From positions 1 to 64,000 of the forward strand of contig CAIKMJ010000068.1 in assembly GCA_903828455.1 (NCBI GenBank): a stretch of 64,000 nucleotides of DNA. Direction: 5' to 3'. The position numbers and the translations under genes are program-made. Positions within the stretch are counted from its first letter, which is position 1; every line of letters begins with the position of its first letter. Below, piece after piece: positions 37,930 to 46,753 of the stretch. The stretch is from an uncultured Acidobacteriia bacterium. Its GTDB lineage: Bacteria > Acidobacteriota > Terriglobia > Bryobacterales > Bryobacteraceae. Under the pieces are notes generated by a model. The model saw only the letters and a list, made by a program, of their open reading frames with translations, made no database searches and was not told the DNA's origin.

Positions 37930-38613
37930 ATGTCTTCCGCACTGGAAATTCTGAACGAACATATCGATGCTAAGCATCTGCTGAAACACCCGTTTTATGT
38001 GGCGTGGAGCAAAGGCGAGCTGACGCTTGAAGATCTGCGCTTTTATGCGCAGCGGTACTTCGCGCACGTTCGCGCCTTTCCCGCCTACCTGAGCGAGATG
38101 CACAGCCGCTGCTCCGATCTGCAGACGCGGCACATCATTGCGGCCAACCTTGCCGATGAGGAAGGTCACGCACCCACGCACCCCGACCTCTGGCTGGATT
38201 TCGCCGCAGGCCTCGGCGCGTCGAAACAGGAAGTGCTGAACGCTCCGGTTGCGCCGAAGATGCAGGCCATGATCGATGCGTTCACCACCGCCGCCCGCAT
38301 GGATACCGGTCTCGCCGCTGCCGCCCTTTATTGCTACGAAAAGCAGATTCCGCAGGTGGCCGGCGCGAAGATTTCCGGGCTGGAAGAAAAATACGGCATC
38401 ACCGATGCCGACACGCTCCGCTATTTCCGCGTGCATGAAGAAGCCGACGTGGAACACGCCGCGCAGTGGGAAACCATCATCGCCGGTTCCAATAATTCGC
38501 CGGAAGCGGTGGCGCAGGTCGCCGACCAGGTTCTAACCGCCCTGTGGGACGGCCTGAGCGAAATCTATGACGGCTGCAGCCGTCCGGCCGGCGCTTCGGC
38601 GATGGTCTGTTAG
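37930..38613 (+). CDS. CADD-family protein (predicted p-aminobenzoate synthesis)
   Basis: A 227-residue, haem-oxygenase-fold protein of the CADD family, named after Chlamydia protein CT610. Matching stretches are HPFYVAWSKGELTLEDLRFYA, SRCSDLQTRH, CYEKQIPQVA and FRVHEEADVEHA. The chlamydial protein makes p-aminobenzoate from its own tyrosine in a self-sacrificing reaction with a dimetal centre. The corresponding residues appear kept: Tyr23, Lys in VAGAKISGLEEK, and metal ligands Glu and His in DEEGHAPTH and VHEEADVEHA. A role in folate supply is inferred from that relative; no folate gene is adjacent. A TAGAGT box lies upstream. Confidence 0.8.
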   Translation: MSSALEILNEHIDAKHLLKHPFYVAWSKGELTLEDLRFYAQRYFAHVRAFPAYLSEMHSRCSDLQTRHIIAANLADEEGHAPTHPDLWLDFAAGLGASKQEVLNAPVAPKMQAMIDAFTTAARMDTGLAAAALYCYEKQIPQVAGAKISGLEEKYGITDADTLRYFRVHEEADVEHAAQWETIIAGSNNSPEAVAQVADQVLTALWDGLSEIYDGCSRPAGASAMVC

Positions 38614-38690
38614 TCAAGGTCTGCTCATCGACAGCAACATAGGACGACGACCGAGACAACGACGACCGAAACGACGACGGACAAAAAAAC

Positions 38691-38730
38691 AACGAGGGCG
38701 GCTCATCCGAGTCCGCCCTCGTTTTCTTTT
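38691..38730. terminator. Bidirectional Rho-independent terminator
   Basis: AACGAGGGCGG (38691-38701) pairs with CCGCCCTCGTT (38713-38723), an 11-bp stem. T-rich tails are present on both strands: TTTTCTTTT on plus, and the complement of ACAAAAAAAC on minus. It serves the convergent CADD and PDZ genes. Upstream, 38642-38680 has imprecise repeats of ACGACGACCGA. Confidence 0.9.
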
Positions 38731-38756
38731 CTGGCTCCGGTATCGGTCTGCGGTCC

Positions 38757-39605
38757 CTACAGCACCTGGCGGTCGGACGTCTCGCCCTTGCTCTGCGGCG
38801 CAACGTCCACGTCGATCCGCATCTCTTTGTGGTTGCGGATCACCGTGAACGTCACCGTCTTCTTCCCGCTGGTCCGCACCAGTCCGGTGATCTCGCGCGG
38901 CGCAGTCACCGGCGCGCCGTTGACTTTGGCCACCACGTCGCCGGCATGCAGTCCTGCCTTTGCCGCGGGTGTATTGGCCGCCACGCTGCGCACCAGAACT
39001 CCTTCCTTGACGCCGAAGTAATCGGCCAGTTGGCCCGTGAGCGCCTCGCCTTCGAAGCCGACCCGCGCACTGTTGCCGCGCAGCGCGTCGAGCTTCTCAT
39101 CGAGGTTCGGCGGCAGCGTCGGCATGGCCGGCATGGGCGGCATCGCGCCGTCCGGCCCGGGCAGGAACAACGGACGCCCCGCGCGTTCATCCAGCGTTGC
39201 CGTCAGCGTCTGTTTCGCGTTGTTGCGCCATACCGTCAGCCCGACCTTTGCGCCCGGCTGCTGCTCCGCAATCCCCCGGATGAACTGCTCCACGTCGTCG
39301 AAGCTCTTACCGTTCACCTCAAGGATGACGTCGCCCTCCTTCAGGCCGGCCTTCGCCGCCGCACTGCCTTCTTCCACGCGCTTGACTTCCACGCCGCGCC
39401 CGTCTTTCAGGCCCAGCGCCCGGATGCGCTCATCGGTGAGCGCTACCACGCCCACTCCCAGATAACCGCGCGAAGCAATCTGTCCGAATGTTGCCGACCT
39501 CGGGGCCTGCGGCACACGCGTTTGCGCGAACGAAGCTGCCGGTGCAAAAAACAGCGCGGCCAGAAGCGGCGCCGCCGGAATCACACAGGATTTGAAACTT
39601 TTCAT
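38757..39605 (-). CDS. Exported protein with two PDZ domains
   Basis: A 282-residue periplasmic protein. Residues 1-28 are a signal peptide. The first PDZ domain (about 50-140) has GYLGVGVV and GLKEGDVILEVNG. A proline-rich linker of about 30 residues follows. The second PDZ domain (about 190-270) has GVLVRSVAANTPAAKAGLHAGDVVAKVNG. Unlike HtrA/DegP there is no trypsin-like protease domain, so it likely acts as a binding or chaperone module. It lies downstream of the sigma/anti-sigma pair on the same strand, about 70 bases away, and may be part of that regulon. Confidence 0.8.
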   Translation of the reverse strand: MKSFKSCVIPAAPLLAALFFAPAASFAQTRVPQAPRSATFGQIASRGYLGVGVVALTDERIRALGLKDGRGVEVKRVEEGSAAAKAGLKEGDVILEVNGKSFDDVEQFIRGIAEQQPGAKVGLTVWRNNAKQTLTATLDERAGRPLFLPGPDGAMPPMPAMPTLPPNLDEKLDALRGNSARVGFEGEALTGQLADYFGVKEGVLVRSVAANTPAAKAGLHAGDVVAKVNGAPVTAPREITGLVRTSGKKTVTFTVIRNHKEMRIDVDVAPQSKGETSDRQVL

Positions 39606-39674
39606 AACGTCTCCGCTTCTATCGACGCGCCGCTTCCCCGTTCGTCACGCATTCCCGCTTCAGCGCGTGCCGGC

Positions 39675-40622
39675 TCAGTACGTTCCGACAGACGCGCGCA
39701 TCGCCGTCAGCAGCTGCTGCACGCGCGCCCGCACGTAGTTATCGTCTTCCTGTTGCACCACTTCCTGCAGAAGCCCCACGATCGATTCATCCCGCTGCGC
39801 GCTCAGCACATCGATGGCGCCGCTGCGCACGCCGGCGTTCTCATCCATCAGAAGCACATTGGCCAGCATGCGCCGAACCGCTTCATCCGCCGCCTGTTGC
39901 CGCAGCCCCTGCAGCGCCTGCAGCCGGATCGCCGCGCTCGGGTCGTGCGAGGCCGCCTCAATCAGCGCCTGCCGCACCTGCTGTGACGACGCCTGATTCT
40001 GCAGCATGGTGATCGACTGTGCCCGAATCCCCGGGTTATTTTCCTCGCGCACCGCGCTCACCAGCAGTTCCTGAATCCGCGGATCGTCCAGCCGCCCCCG
40101 CACCACATGCCGCGCCACGTCATCCACCGCAATCGCGATCTCTCCATTGCCCGACTGCGGCTCCACCGAACGCACCGTCGAAAACATCGGCTGCGCCAGC
40201 GACGCCGAACTGTACTCCGCCGTTGCCGCCGCCCCGCCCAGCGACTGCGGCGTGAAACGCGCGGCCAGAAATCCAAGCGCAAATAACGCCATCGCGCCCG
40301 CCGGAACCCGCAGCCGGATCGGCACACGGAACGAACTCACCACGTCGCTCCACCAGCGCGACCACGCCGATGCGTTCTGCGTCTCCGCTTCCAGCCGCGC
40401 GCGCAGTTCCGCCCGGCACGACGTCAGCAGCGCCGGGTCGGCCACGGCATTCGCATAGTCCGGCCGCAGATCGAGCGCATCCAGAAACTTCCGGTGCCGC
40501 TCCATCTCTTCGCGGCACGTCGCGCACCCGGCCAGATGGCTTTCCACGCGCTCTTCGGTTTCCGGCGAAACTTCGCCGTAGGCGTAAAGCGGAATCTCAA
40601 GGACAATTTCTTCGCAGCTCAT
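39675..40622 (-). CDS. Anti-sigma factor with zinc finger and HEAT-like repeats
   Basis: A 315-residue protein translated from an ATGA overlap with the sigma gene. The N-terminus has a zinc-binding anti-sigma motif (HLAGCATC). One membrane helix lies near residues 105-125 (VPAGAMALFALGFLAARF). The exported half contains several HEAT-like or helical repeats (SAVREENNPGIRAQSITML, ALIEAASHDPSAAIRLQAL). In this family the N-terminal domain sequesters the ECF sigma factor at the membrane until a signal arrives. HEAT repeats as the periplasmic sensor are less usual. Confidence 0.82.
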   Translation of the reverse strand: MSCEEIVLEIPLYAYGEVSPETEERVESHLAGCATCREEMERHRKFLDALDLRPDYANAVADPALLTSCRAELRARLEAETQNASAWSRWWSDVVSSFRVPIRLRVPAGAMALFALGFLAARFTPQSLGGAAATAEYSSASLAQPMFSTVRSVEPQSGNGEIAIAVDDVARHVVRGRLDDPRIQELLVSAVREENNPGIRAQSITMLQNQASSQQVRQALIEAASHDPSAAIRLQALQGLRQQAADEAVRRMLANVLLMDENAGVRSGAIDVLSAQRDESIVGLLQEVVQQEDDNYVRARVQQLLTAMRASVGTY

Positions 40623-41251
40623 ACAAATGCTTCCAGACTTGCTCTCATTTTTTGTGTGGCGCGGAACAGGCAGTTCTTCGCCGCCTCTTCCGTGCACCCC
40701 ACAATTTCTCCAATCGCACGCAGCCGCAGCCCTTCGTAGTGCCGCAGCTCAAATACGGTTCGTTCCCGCGGCGTCAGCCCGCCCAGCGCCGCCTCGATCT
40801 TTCCCGAAAGCTGCCGGTTCCACATGACGCGCTCGGGATTTGCGGCCGTGCCTGTTTCCGGCGCCTGCGCCAGCCGGTCCACCGGCCCCTCTTCTGTTTC
40901 AACAACGCCCGATTCCTCTTTCCGTACCTTGCGCCGGCGCAACTGGTCGAGACAAGTATTGGTCACGATCCGGTACAGCCACGTGTGGAACGAGCAATCG
41001 AAGCGGAACTGCGGCAGATTCCGGTGCGCCTTGAGGAAGGCTTCCTGATACACGTCGCGCGCCTCTTCCGGCGAGCGCAGCAGATTCATCGCGATTCGCA
41101 GTACGCCCTGGTCGTAAGTGCGCACCAGACGTTCAAAGGCGTCGCCGTCGCCGTGTTGCGCGGCGCGGATCAGCGCGATTTCATCCAGAGGTGTGGCCAG
41201 TCCGGCACTTACCGTTTCGGCGGCGTCGTGCATGTTTCGAGCTCTTGGCAT
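40619..41251 (-). CDS. ECF-type RNA polymerase sigma factor
   Basis: A 210-residue extracytoplasmic-function sigma factor. Region 2 has the conserved block DVYQEAFLKAHRNL and the -10-reading RFDCSFHTWLYRIVTNTCLDQLRRR. Region 4 has the GLTPRERTVFELRHYEGLRLRAIGEIVG helix-turn-helix. ATG 41251 is preferred because GGAG sits eight bases upstream; ATG 41290 and 41233 are alternatives. It is coupled to the downstream anti-sigma gene. Confidence 0.92.
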   Translation of the reverse strand: MPRARNMHDAAETVSAGLATPLDEIALIRAAQHGDGDAFERLVRTYDQGVLRIAMNLLRSPEEARDVYQEAFLKAHRNLPQFRFDCSFHTWLYRIVTNTCLDQLRRRKVRKEESGVVETEEGPVDRLAQAPETGTAANPERVMWNRQLSGKIEAALGGLTPRERTVFELRHYEGLRLRAIGEIVGCTEEAAKNCLFRATQKMRASLEAFV

Positions 41252-41382
41252 AATAGACGCTCCGCGGCGGAAAAGGTCACGGTTCATCACAACACTACAT
41301 AAATTTTTTTTCCTTTGGAATCAGCGCCCGCCCTGGGTACTGCCTCCGCAGGCTTCGCGCGGCCCGCCAGAATAGGGGCGCA

Positions 41383-42162
41383 ATGTCCGTTCCAGTCGCT
41401 TCTGAATTCACCGGCGCTTCGCTTGCCCTCTCGCAATCCGCCATTGACCGCGCCGCTGCCGATCTCCGCACCGGCCCCGCCGAACTCTGGACCGTATTCA
41501 CAGTCGAAACGAGCGGCTGCGGCTACCTCGCCGACCGCCGGCCGCCCATCCTCTTCGAGCGCCATGTCTTCCATCGCCTCACCGGCGGCGCTCACGACGA
41601 TGGCGACATCAGCGCCCCCACCCCCGGCGGCTACGGGCCCGCCGGAACTCACCAATACGACCGCCTCCTCCGCGCCGCCGCTCTCGATCGCGATGCCGCC
41701 CTGCGCAGCGCCTCCTGGGGGCTGGGGCAGATTATGGGCGAAAACTTTTCCGTCGCCGGCTTCGCTTCCGTGGAAGATATGGTGGCTGCTATGTGCCAGT
41801 CCGAAGACCAGCAACTGCGTGCTTTCGTCGCCTGCCTGAAGGCGAACCATCTGGATGCGCCGCTGCGCGACCGCGACTGGTCCGCCTTCGCCCGCCGCTA
41901 TAACGGGCCGACCTTCGCCACCAACCAGTACGACACGAAACTCGCGGCGGCTTTCGAGCGGCTCTCCGCCTCCGCGCCGGACCTCGATATTCGCGCCGCC
42001 CAGCTCTATCTCGCCTTCCGCGGCCTCTATCCGGTGAACGATGTCGATGGTCTCGCCGGCAGCCGCACTCATGCCGCCGTCTGCGACTTTCAACTCGCCG
42101 CCGGCCTGCCGGTCACCGGCGCTCCCGACCTCGCCACGCTCGCCGCCCTGCTTCCGGCCTGA
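41383..42162 (+). CDS. Muramidase-like protein with peptidoglycan-binding domain (endolysin-like)
   Basis: A 259-residue protein. The first about 190 residues match the N-acetylmuramidase (DUF3380) fold: FTVETSGCGYLADRRPPILFERHVFHR with the likely catalytic Glu, SWGLGQIMGENF and ARRYNGP. The last 60 residues look like a peptidoglycan-binding helical domain (LAGSRTHAAVCDFQLAAGLPVTG). There is no signal peptide, which is unusual for a cell-wall hydrolase and typical of phage endolysins. No other phage gene is nearby. Whether it acts on the host wall or is released on lysis is unknown. Confidence 0.8.
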   Translation: MSVPVASEFTGASLALSQSAIDRAAADLRTGPAELWTVFTVETSGCGYLADRRPPILFERHVFHRLTGGAHDDGDISAPTPGGYGPAGTHQYDRLLRAAALDRDAALRSASWGLGQIMGENFSVAGFASVEDMVAAMCQSEDQQLRAFVACLKANHLDAPLRDRDWSAFARRYNGPTFATNQYDTKLAAAFERLSASAPDLDIRAAQLYLAFRGLYPVNDVDGLAGSRTHAAVCDFQLAAGLPVTGAPDLATLAALLPA

Positions 42163-42239
42163 GGCTCCTGCCGGGACGCGCTGGCTGCAATTCACCATCT
42201 CCGGGATGTGCCATAATGAGGCCACTTCCGTTGACGCCG

Positions 42240-43448
42240 ATGTCGAAGACCTTTCTGATCTGTGCTCTTGCCGTCACCGCGGCCTCGGCGCTGTGGGCGC
42301 AATCCACGTCCGGCGGTGCCAGTCAGGCGCCGCCCGCGAGCACCGCCCCGCGCGGCAACTCGTCCTCTTCGCCCCCCGCCGCGCCATCGCTCGGCGACAC
42401 CTCCTCGCCCATGTATGTATCGGGAAGGGTCGTGACCGGCGACGGCTCCGAACTGCCGCAGAACGTCGCCATCGTGCGGGTCTGCTCCAACATCCGCCAT
42501 ACCCTCGGCTACGCCAACGCAAAAGGCCAGTTCAATGTTCGGGTTAACAGCGGCGCTATCTCGTCGGACGGCATTGCGGACGCCTCCGAACCCGGCCGCA
42601 ATGACGGTCCTTTCGGTTCGGTCGGGACGGGCACGTCTTTATCCGGCGCCACCCTTGGCGGTTCGGCTGCGAGCCAGTACCCGCTGGTTGGTTGTGAACT
42701 GCAGGTCAGCGCCACCGGCTTTCGCGCGCCCCCCATCGATCTTTCCAGCCGCCGCCCTCTCGATGAATCCGAAGTCGGCACGATTGTCCTCACTCGCGTT
42801 GCCGCCGTGGACGGCACCTCTGTCAGCGCAACCACCCTCAGCGCGCCCAAAGCTGCCCAGCAGGCCTTTCAAAAGGGTGAGGACTGGCTGCAGAAATCGA
42901 AGCCCGAACAGGCAGTGAAAGAATTTGAAAAGGCGACCTCGCTCTATCCGAAGTTCGCCGCTGCCTGGCTCGATCTCGGCCGCGCCCGCGCCCGCCTCAA
43001 GGACGATCCCGGGGCCGTCGCCGCGCTTCAAAAGTCGGTTGACGCCGATCCGAAACTGGCCGACTCCTGGACCGAACTCGGCCTCGCCCAACTTCGCCTG
43101 AAAAACTGGGAAGACGCCTCGAAGAATCTCGATCGCGCCGTTCACCTCAATCCCGCCGGCTACCCGCAGCTCTGGTTCTTCAATGCTGTCGCCAACTTCA
43201 ACGCGCAGCACTTCGAGGCGGCCGAAAAGAGCGCGCGAGAAGCCCTGCGCCTCGATCCCAACCACAGCGAGCCCCGCTCCGATCAGATTCTCGCCATGGT
43301 TCTTTACGAGAAGAACGACGTGCCCGGCGCTCTCGATGCCCTGCGTTCCTATCTGAAGTACGCCAAAGATCCGCCCGACGCCGCGCAGGTGCAGAAGCAG
43401 ATCGGCGAACTCGAAAATATTCTCGCCACGCCGGCCACCACCAGATAG
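42240..43448 (+). CDS. Exported TPR protein
   Basis: A 402-residue protein with a signal peptide (SKTFLICALAVTAASALWA). Residues about 40-190 contain a beta-rich part, with YVSGRVVTGDGSELPQNVAIVRV and two Cys, like a carboxypeptidase-regulatory-like domain. The C-terminal half has four to five TPR units (AVKEFEKATSLYPKFAAAWLDLG, LADSWTELGLAQLRLKNWEDA). ATG 42240 is chosen for the signal peptide. It probably scaffolds envelope protein interactions. Confidence 0.78.
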   Translation: MSKTFLICALAVTAASALWAQSTSGGASQAPPASTAPRGNSSSSPPAAPSLGDTSSPMYVSGRVVTGDGSELPQNVAIVRVCSNIRHTLGYANAKGQFNVRVNSGAISSDGIADASEPGRNDGPFGSVGTGTSLSGATLGGSAASQYPLVGCELQVSATGFRAPPIDLSSRRPLDESEVGTIVLTRVAAVDGTSVSATTLSAPKAAQQAFQKGEDWLQKSKPEQAVKEFEKATSLYPKFAAAWLDLGRARARLKDDPGAVAALQKSVDADPKLADSWTELGLAQLRLKNWEDASKNLDRAVHLNPAGYPQLWFFNAVANFNAQHFEAAEKSAREALRLDPNHSEPRSDQILAMVLYEKNDVPGALDALRSYLKYAKDPPDAAQVQKQIGELENILATPATTR

Positions 43449-43475
43449 CCCGGGTGGCTTATAGTGGGAATAGCC

Positions 43476-43736
43476 ATGAAACGCAAGCCAGCGGCTCAGC
43501 CCGAGCCCCCCGTCCAGGATGACGCCGTAGCGCCTGAAATTCTGGCTCCGGAAATCAGCCTGGACACTCGCCGCGCCCTGTCTCCTTTGCGCCCGTTGAA
43601 AGTTGCTGCGCCGAAGTGTACGGTTTGCGGATCCGACTGTGTCCCGGGCGCCAGTGAGCAACTCTGCTGGGTCTGCCGCCGCCTGAAGATCAGCGCGTGG
43701 CGCGACTCCGATCAGCAGCCTGCGATCCAGGAATAG
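43476..43736 (+). CDS. Small Cys4 protein
   Basis: An 86-residue protein with a Pro/Ala-rich N-terminus and a CTVCGSDC ... CWVC arrangement that could hold a zinc ion. The rest is charged. TATAGT sits ten bases before the ATG. It shows coding-like composition and follows the TPR gene by 27 bases. The function is unknown. Confidence 0.5.
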   Translation: MKRKPAAQPEPPVQDDAVAPEILAPEISLDTRRALSPLRPLKVAAPKCTVCGSDCVPGASEQLCWVCRRLKISAWRDSDQQPAIQE

Positions 43737-43773
43737 CCTTCGCGGCCTGACCGCGGACTCTGCCGAAAACCGG

Positions 43774-44724
43774 CTAGCGCATCGTTCCGAGCTTGCGCCG
43801 CACTGCCTCTTCGTAAACCCAGCCGCCTGCCGCCACGTCCTCCACAGCAAGTCCGTTCGACTTGAAGATCGTGATCTCGCTGTCAGCTGTCCGACCCGCT
43901 CTCTTGCCGGCTGCGATGTCGGCCAGTTCCACCGCCGGCAGTTCAGCCGCCTGCATTTCTTTCTGCGCCAGCAGCAGGTCGCCCGCCTCCAGTTGCCCCA
44001 CCTCCACCGAATCGACGGCCACCAGAGATGCCCGGCCAATCACCAGGTCCGCCGGCAACTCGCGCCGGTGCGCCCAGTTGGATCCCGCCGCATTGATGTG
44101 TGTGCCCGGTGAAATCCACGAAGTTTCCAGTACCGGAGTCTTCGCGTTCGTCATCGTGATTACGATGTCCGCCGCTTCCACGCACTCCCGCGCCGTCTCC
44201 ACCGCGCGCACCGAAACTCCCAGCCGTGCCGACATCCGCTCCGCGAAGCCCTCCCGCTTCACCGCATTGCGGCTCCACACGCGGACTGCCGTGAGTCTGC
44301 GCACCGCCGCCACCGCCTCCAGTTGCGTCTCGGCCTGAAATCCGCTCCCGATCACTCCGGCGACGCATGCGTCTTCGCGCGCCAGCAGCCTGGTCGCCAC
44401 GCCGCTCGCCGCGCCCGTACGGATCTGGCCCAGCCGGTTCGCCTCCATCGTCGCCAACGGCACGGCGTCCCCGGACCGGTACAGCAGAAACTCGAAGTGC
44501 GCGCCCGACTTCGCATTCACCGAGTACACCTTGATCCCGAAATACTCCGCCGTCCCCGCCGCCATGTAGTGCAACACCGACCCGGTCGGCAGCACTACGC
44601 GCCGCCGCGGCTGATTCACGGCCGTTCCCGCCGCCATTTGCCGGAACGCGCCTTCCACCAGTTCGATGGCCTTGCCCATTGGCAGGCACGCCGCAACGTC
44701 TTCTTCGGAAAGATAAAGTTTCAT
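43774..44724 (-). CDS. Ornithine cyclodeaminase / mu-crystallin family protein
   Basis: A 316-residue NAD(P)-binding enzyme: LSEEDVAACLPMGKAIELVEGAF, the RLGQIRTGAASGVAT block, GVIGSGFQAETQL (dinucleotide loop), and the motif ITMTNAKTPVLE. The family contains ornithine cyclodeaminase, alanine dehydrogenase and ketimine reductase; the substrate is not assignable. The start ATG overlaps the ABC-F stop by four bases, so they are co-expressed. Confidence 0.88.
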   Translation of the reverse strand: MKLYLSEEDVAACLPMGKAIELVEGAFRQMAAGTAVNQPRRRVVLPTGSVLHYMAAGTAEYFGIKVYSVNAKSGAHFEFLLYRSGDAVPLATMEANRLGQIRTGAASGVATRLLAREDACVAGVIGSGFQAETQLEAVAAVRRLTAVRVWSRNAVKREGFAERMSARLGVSVRAVETARECVEAADIVITMTNAKTPVLETSWISPGTHINAAGSNWAHRRELPADLVIGRASLVAVDSVEVGQLEAGDLLLAQKEMQAAELPAVELADIAAGKRAGRTADSEITIFKSNGLAVEDVAAGGWVYEEAVRRKLGTMR

Positions 44725-46715
44725 CGGTTGGCTTCAATGATGCCCGAGACTTCTTCCCACTCCGTCAGCAGATTCTGCATGTCCGTGCGGCGCGATTCCA
44801 GCAGTTCGGCGATCTCGATGCTCATCTCCGCGCTCTGGAAATTCGAGAGCGCTGCTTCGAAATCCGCAATCTCCACTTCAAGCCGCGTGATCTCGTCTTC
44901 GATCGCGCGCTGCCGTTCCTTCATCTGCCGCAGCTTGATCGGATTCAGCCGCCGGCTCTTCTCTTCCTCGGCCTTCGCCGCCGGCTTCTGCTGCTGTTGG
45001 GCCGCCTGCTGCGGGGCCCGCTGCTGCTGCCCCTTTTGCGTCGCCTGCGTGTTCCTGGCTTCCTGCTTCGAACTCTGCGGTGCCGCGGTTGCAGGCGCCG
45101 CCGCCGCTCCGCCGCCCTCCTTGCGCCAGACGTATTCTTCGTAGTTGCCAGGATACAGATGCACTCCGCCGTCGGCGACTTCAATCACTCGCGTGGCCAG
45201 CTTGTCGATGAAATACCGGTCGTGCGAAACGAACACCACCGTGCCGCTGAACTTCTCCAGCGCCGTCAGCAGCACGTCCTTCGCCCGCATGTCCAGGTGG
45301 TTCGTCGGTTCGTCCAGCAGCAGGAAGTTGCCCGGCATCATCAGCATCCGCGCCAGCGCGTAGCGGTTGCGTTCTCCGCCCGAAAGCACGCCGATGCGCT
45401 TAAATACGTCGTCTTCACTGAACAGGAAGCAGCCCAGGATGCTGCGCAGTTCCGTGTTCGTCGCCCGCGGAGCCACGCGGCCGAGGTCGTCCAGCAGCGT
45501 TGATTCCACATCCAGCGCCTTGTACTGATCCTGCGCGAAGTAATCCACCACAACGTTGTGCCCCAGCACATACTCGCCGGACGTCAGCGGCTCCGCGCCG
45601 GAAAGCAGCTTAATCAGCGTCGACTTACCCGCGCCGTTCACGCCCACCAGCGCCACCCGGTCGCCCCGTTCGATGTTGAAGTTCGCGCCCGCAAACACCA
45701 CCTTCTCGCCGTAGCTCTTGGAGACGTCCTTAAACTCCGCCACGATGCGCCCGCTCGGCTTCGGCTGCGGAAAGCTGAAGTGAATCGTCTTCTCATCGGG
45801 CGGAATCTCAATCCGTTCGATCTTCTCCAGTTCCTTGATGCGGCTCTGTACCTGCTTGGCCTTCGTCGCCTGGTAACGGAACCTGTTGATGAAAGCTTCC
45901 AGCGCCTCGATTCGCTCCCGCTGCGCCGCGTAGGCTGCTTCGAGCTGCGTCCGCCGCTCGTCTTTCTGTTGCTCGAACTTCGAATACCCGCCCGTGTAAA
46001 AGTGAACTTTCTTATTCCAGATCTCGACGATCTTCGTGACCGTCACATCCAGAAAATAACGGTCGTGCGAGATCAGCACAAACGCATTCGGATAATTCGC
46101 CAGATACGATTCCAGCCAGTTCCGCGCCTCCAGATCGAGATGGTTCGTCGGCTCGTCCAGCAGCAGCAGATTCGGCTCTTCCAGCAGCAGCTTGGCCAGC
46201 GCGATGCGCATCTGCCAGCCGCCGGAAAACTCCTCTACCCGCCGCTCCCAGTCCGCGCGGCTGAACCCCAGCCCTGACAAAACCGACCCGGTGCGCGATT
46301 CAATGTTGTAGCCGTCCTTGGCGCGGAACTCAGCCTCTGCCTGATGAAACCGGTCGGCCACCTGCTGGTATTCCGCCGATTCGTGATCCAGTTCCGCCAT
46401 CCGGTGCGAAAGCTCCTGCTGCTCGGCCTCCAGCGCATGAATGCCGGCGAACACCGACATGCACTCGGCGAACACCGTGCGACCCGTGAGATGGATGCCG
46501 TCCTGCGGCAGATAACCGGCGCGGATGCCTTTCCCGATGCTCAGCGTGCCTTTATCGAGTGTTTCGATCCCGTCCAGCACCTTCAGCAGCGTGGACTTGC
46601 CTGTGCCGTTGGCTCCCACAATGCCGGCACGCTCCTTCGGCGTGATCAGCCAGTTGACGTCTTCGAACAGAGTTTTGGGGCCGAAGCGTTTGCCGGCTTC
46701 GGAAAGTTGAATCAT
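44721..46715 (-). CDS. ABC-F ribosome-associated ATPase (Uup-like)
   Basis: A soluble tandem-ABC protein of 664 residues with no membrane domain. Walker A motifs are GANGTGKST and GVNGAGKST, signatures FSGGW and LSGGERNR, and both Walker B regions read LLDEPTNHLD. A linker of about 80 residues separates the cassettes. The C-terminus has a Gln/Ala-rich segment and a coiled coil (RRLNPIKLRQMKERQRAIEDE), similar to Uup and Abc2-type proteins. ABC-F members act on the ribosome; resistance or housekeeping cannot be told apart here. Confidence 0.9.
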   Translation of the reverse strand: MIQLSEAGKRFGPKTLFEDVNWLITPKERAGIVGANGTGKSTLLKVLDGIETLDKGTLSIGKGIRAGYLPQDGIHLTGRTVFAECMSVFAGIHALEAEQQELSHRMAELDHESAEYQQVADRFHQAEAEFRAKDGYNIESRTGSVLSGLGFSRADWERRVEEFSGGWQMRIALAKLLLEEPNLLLLDEPTNHLDLEARNWLESYLANYPNAFVLISHDRYFLDVTVTKIVEIWNKKVHFYTGGYSKFEQQKDERRTQLEAAYAAQRERIEALEAFINRFRYQATKAKQVQSRIKELEKIERIEIPPDEKTIHFSFPQPKPSGRIVAEFKDVSKSYGEKVVFAGANFNIERGDRVALVGVNGAGKSTLIKLLSGAEPLTSGEYVLGHNVVVDYFAQDQYKALDVESTLLDDLGRVAPRATNTELRSILGCFLFSEDDVFKRIGVLSGGERNRYALARMLMMPGNFLLLDEPTNHLDMRAKDVLLTALEKFSGTVVFVSHDRYFIDKLATRVIEVADGGVHLYPGNYEEYVWRKEGGGAAAAPATAAPQSSKQEARNTQATQKGQQQRAPQQAAQQQQKPAAKAEEEKSRRLNPIKLRQMKERQRAIEDEITRLEVEIADFEAALSNFQSAEMSIEIAELLESRRTDMQNLLTEWEEVSGIIEANR

Positions 46716-46753
46716 GGTCTTTTAAGGAGTCCGGCTGCCAGGCCGCGCGCGGC

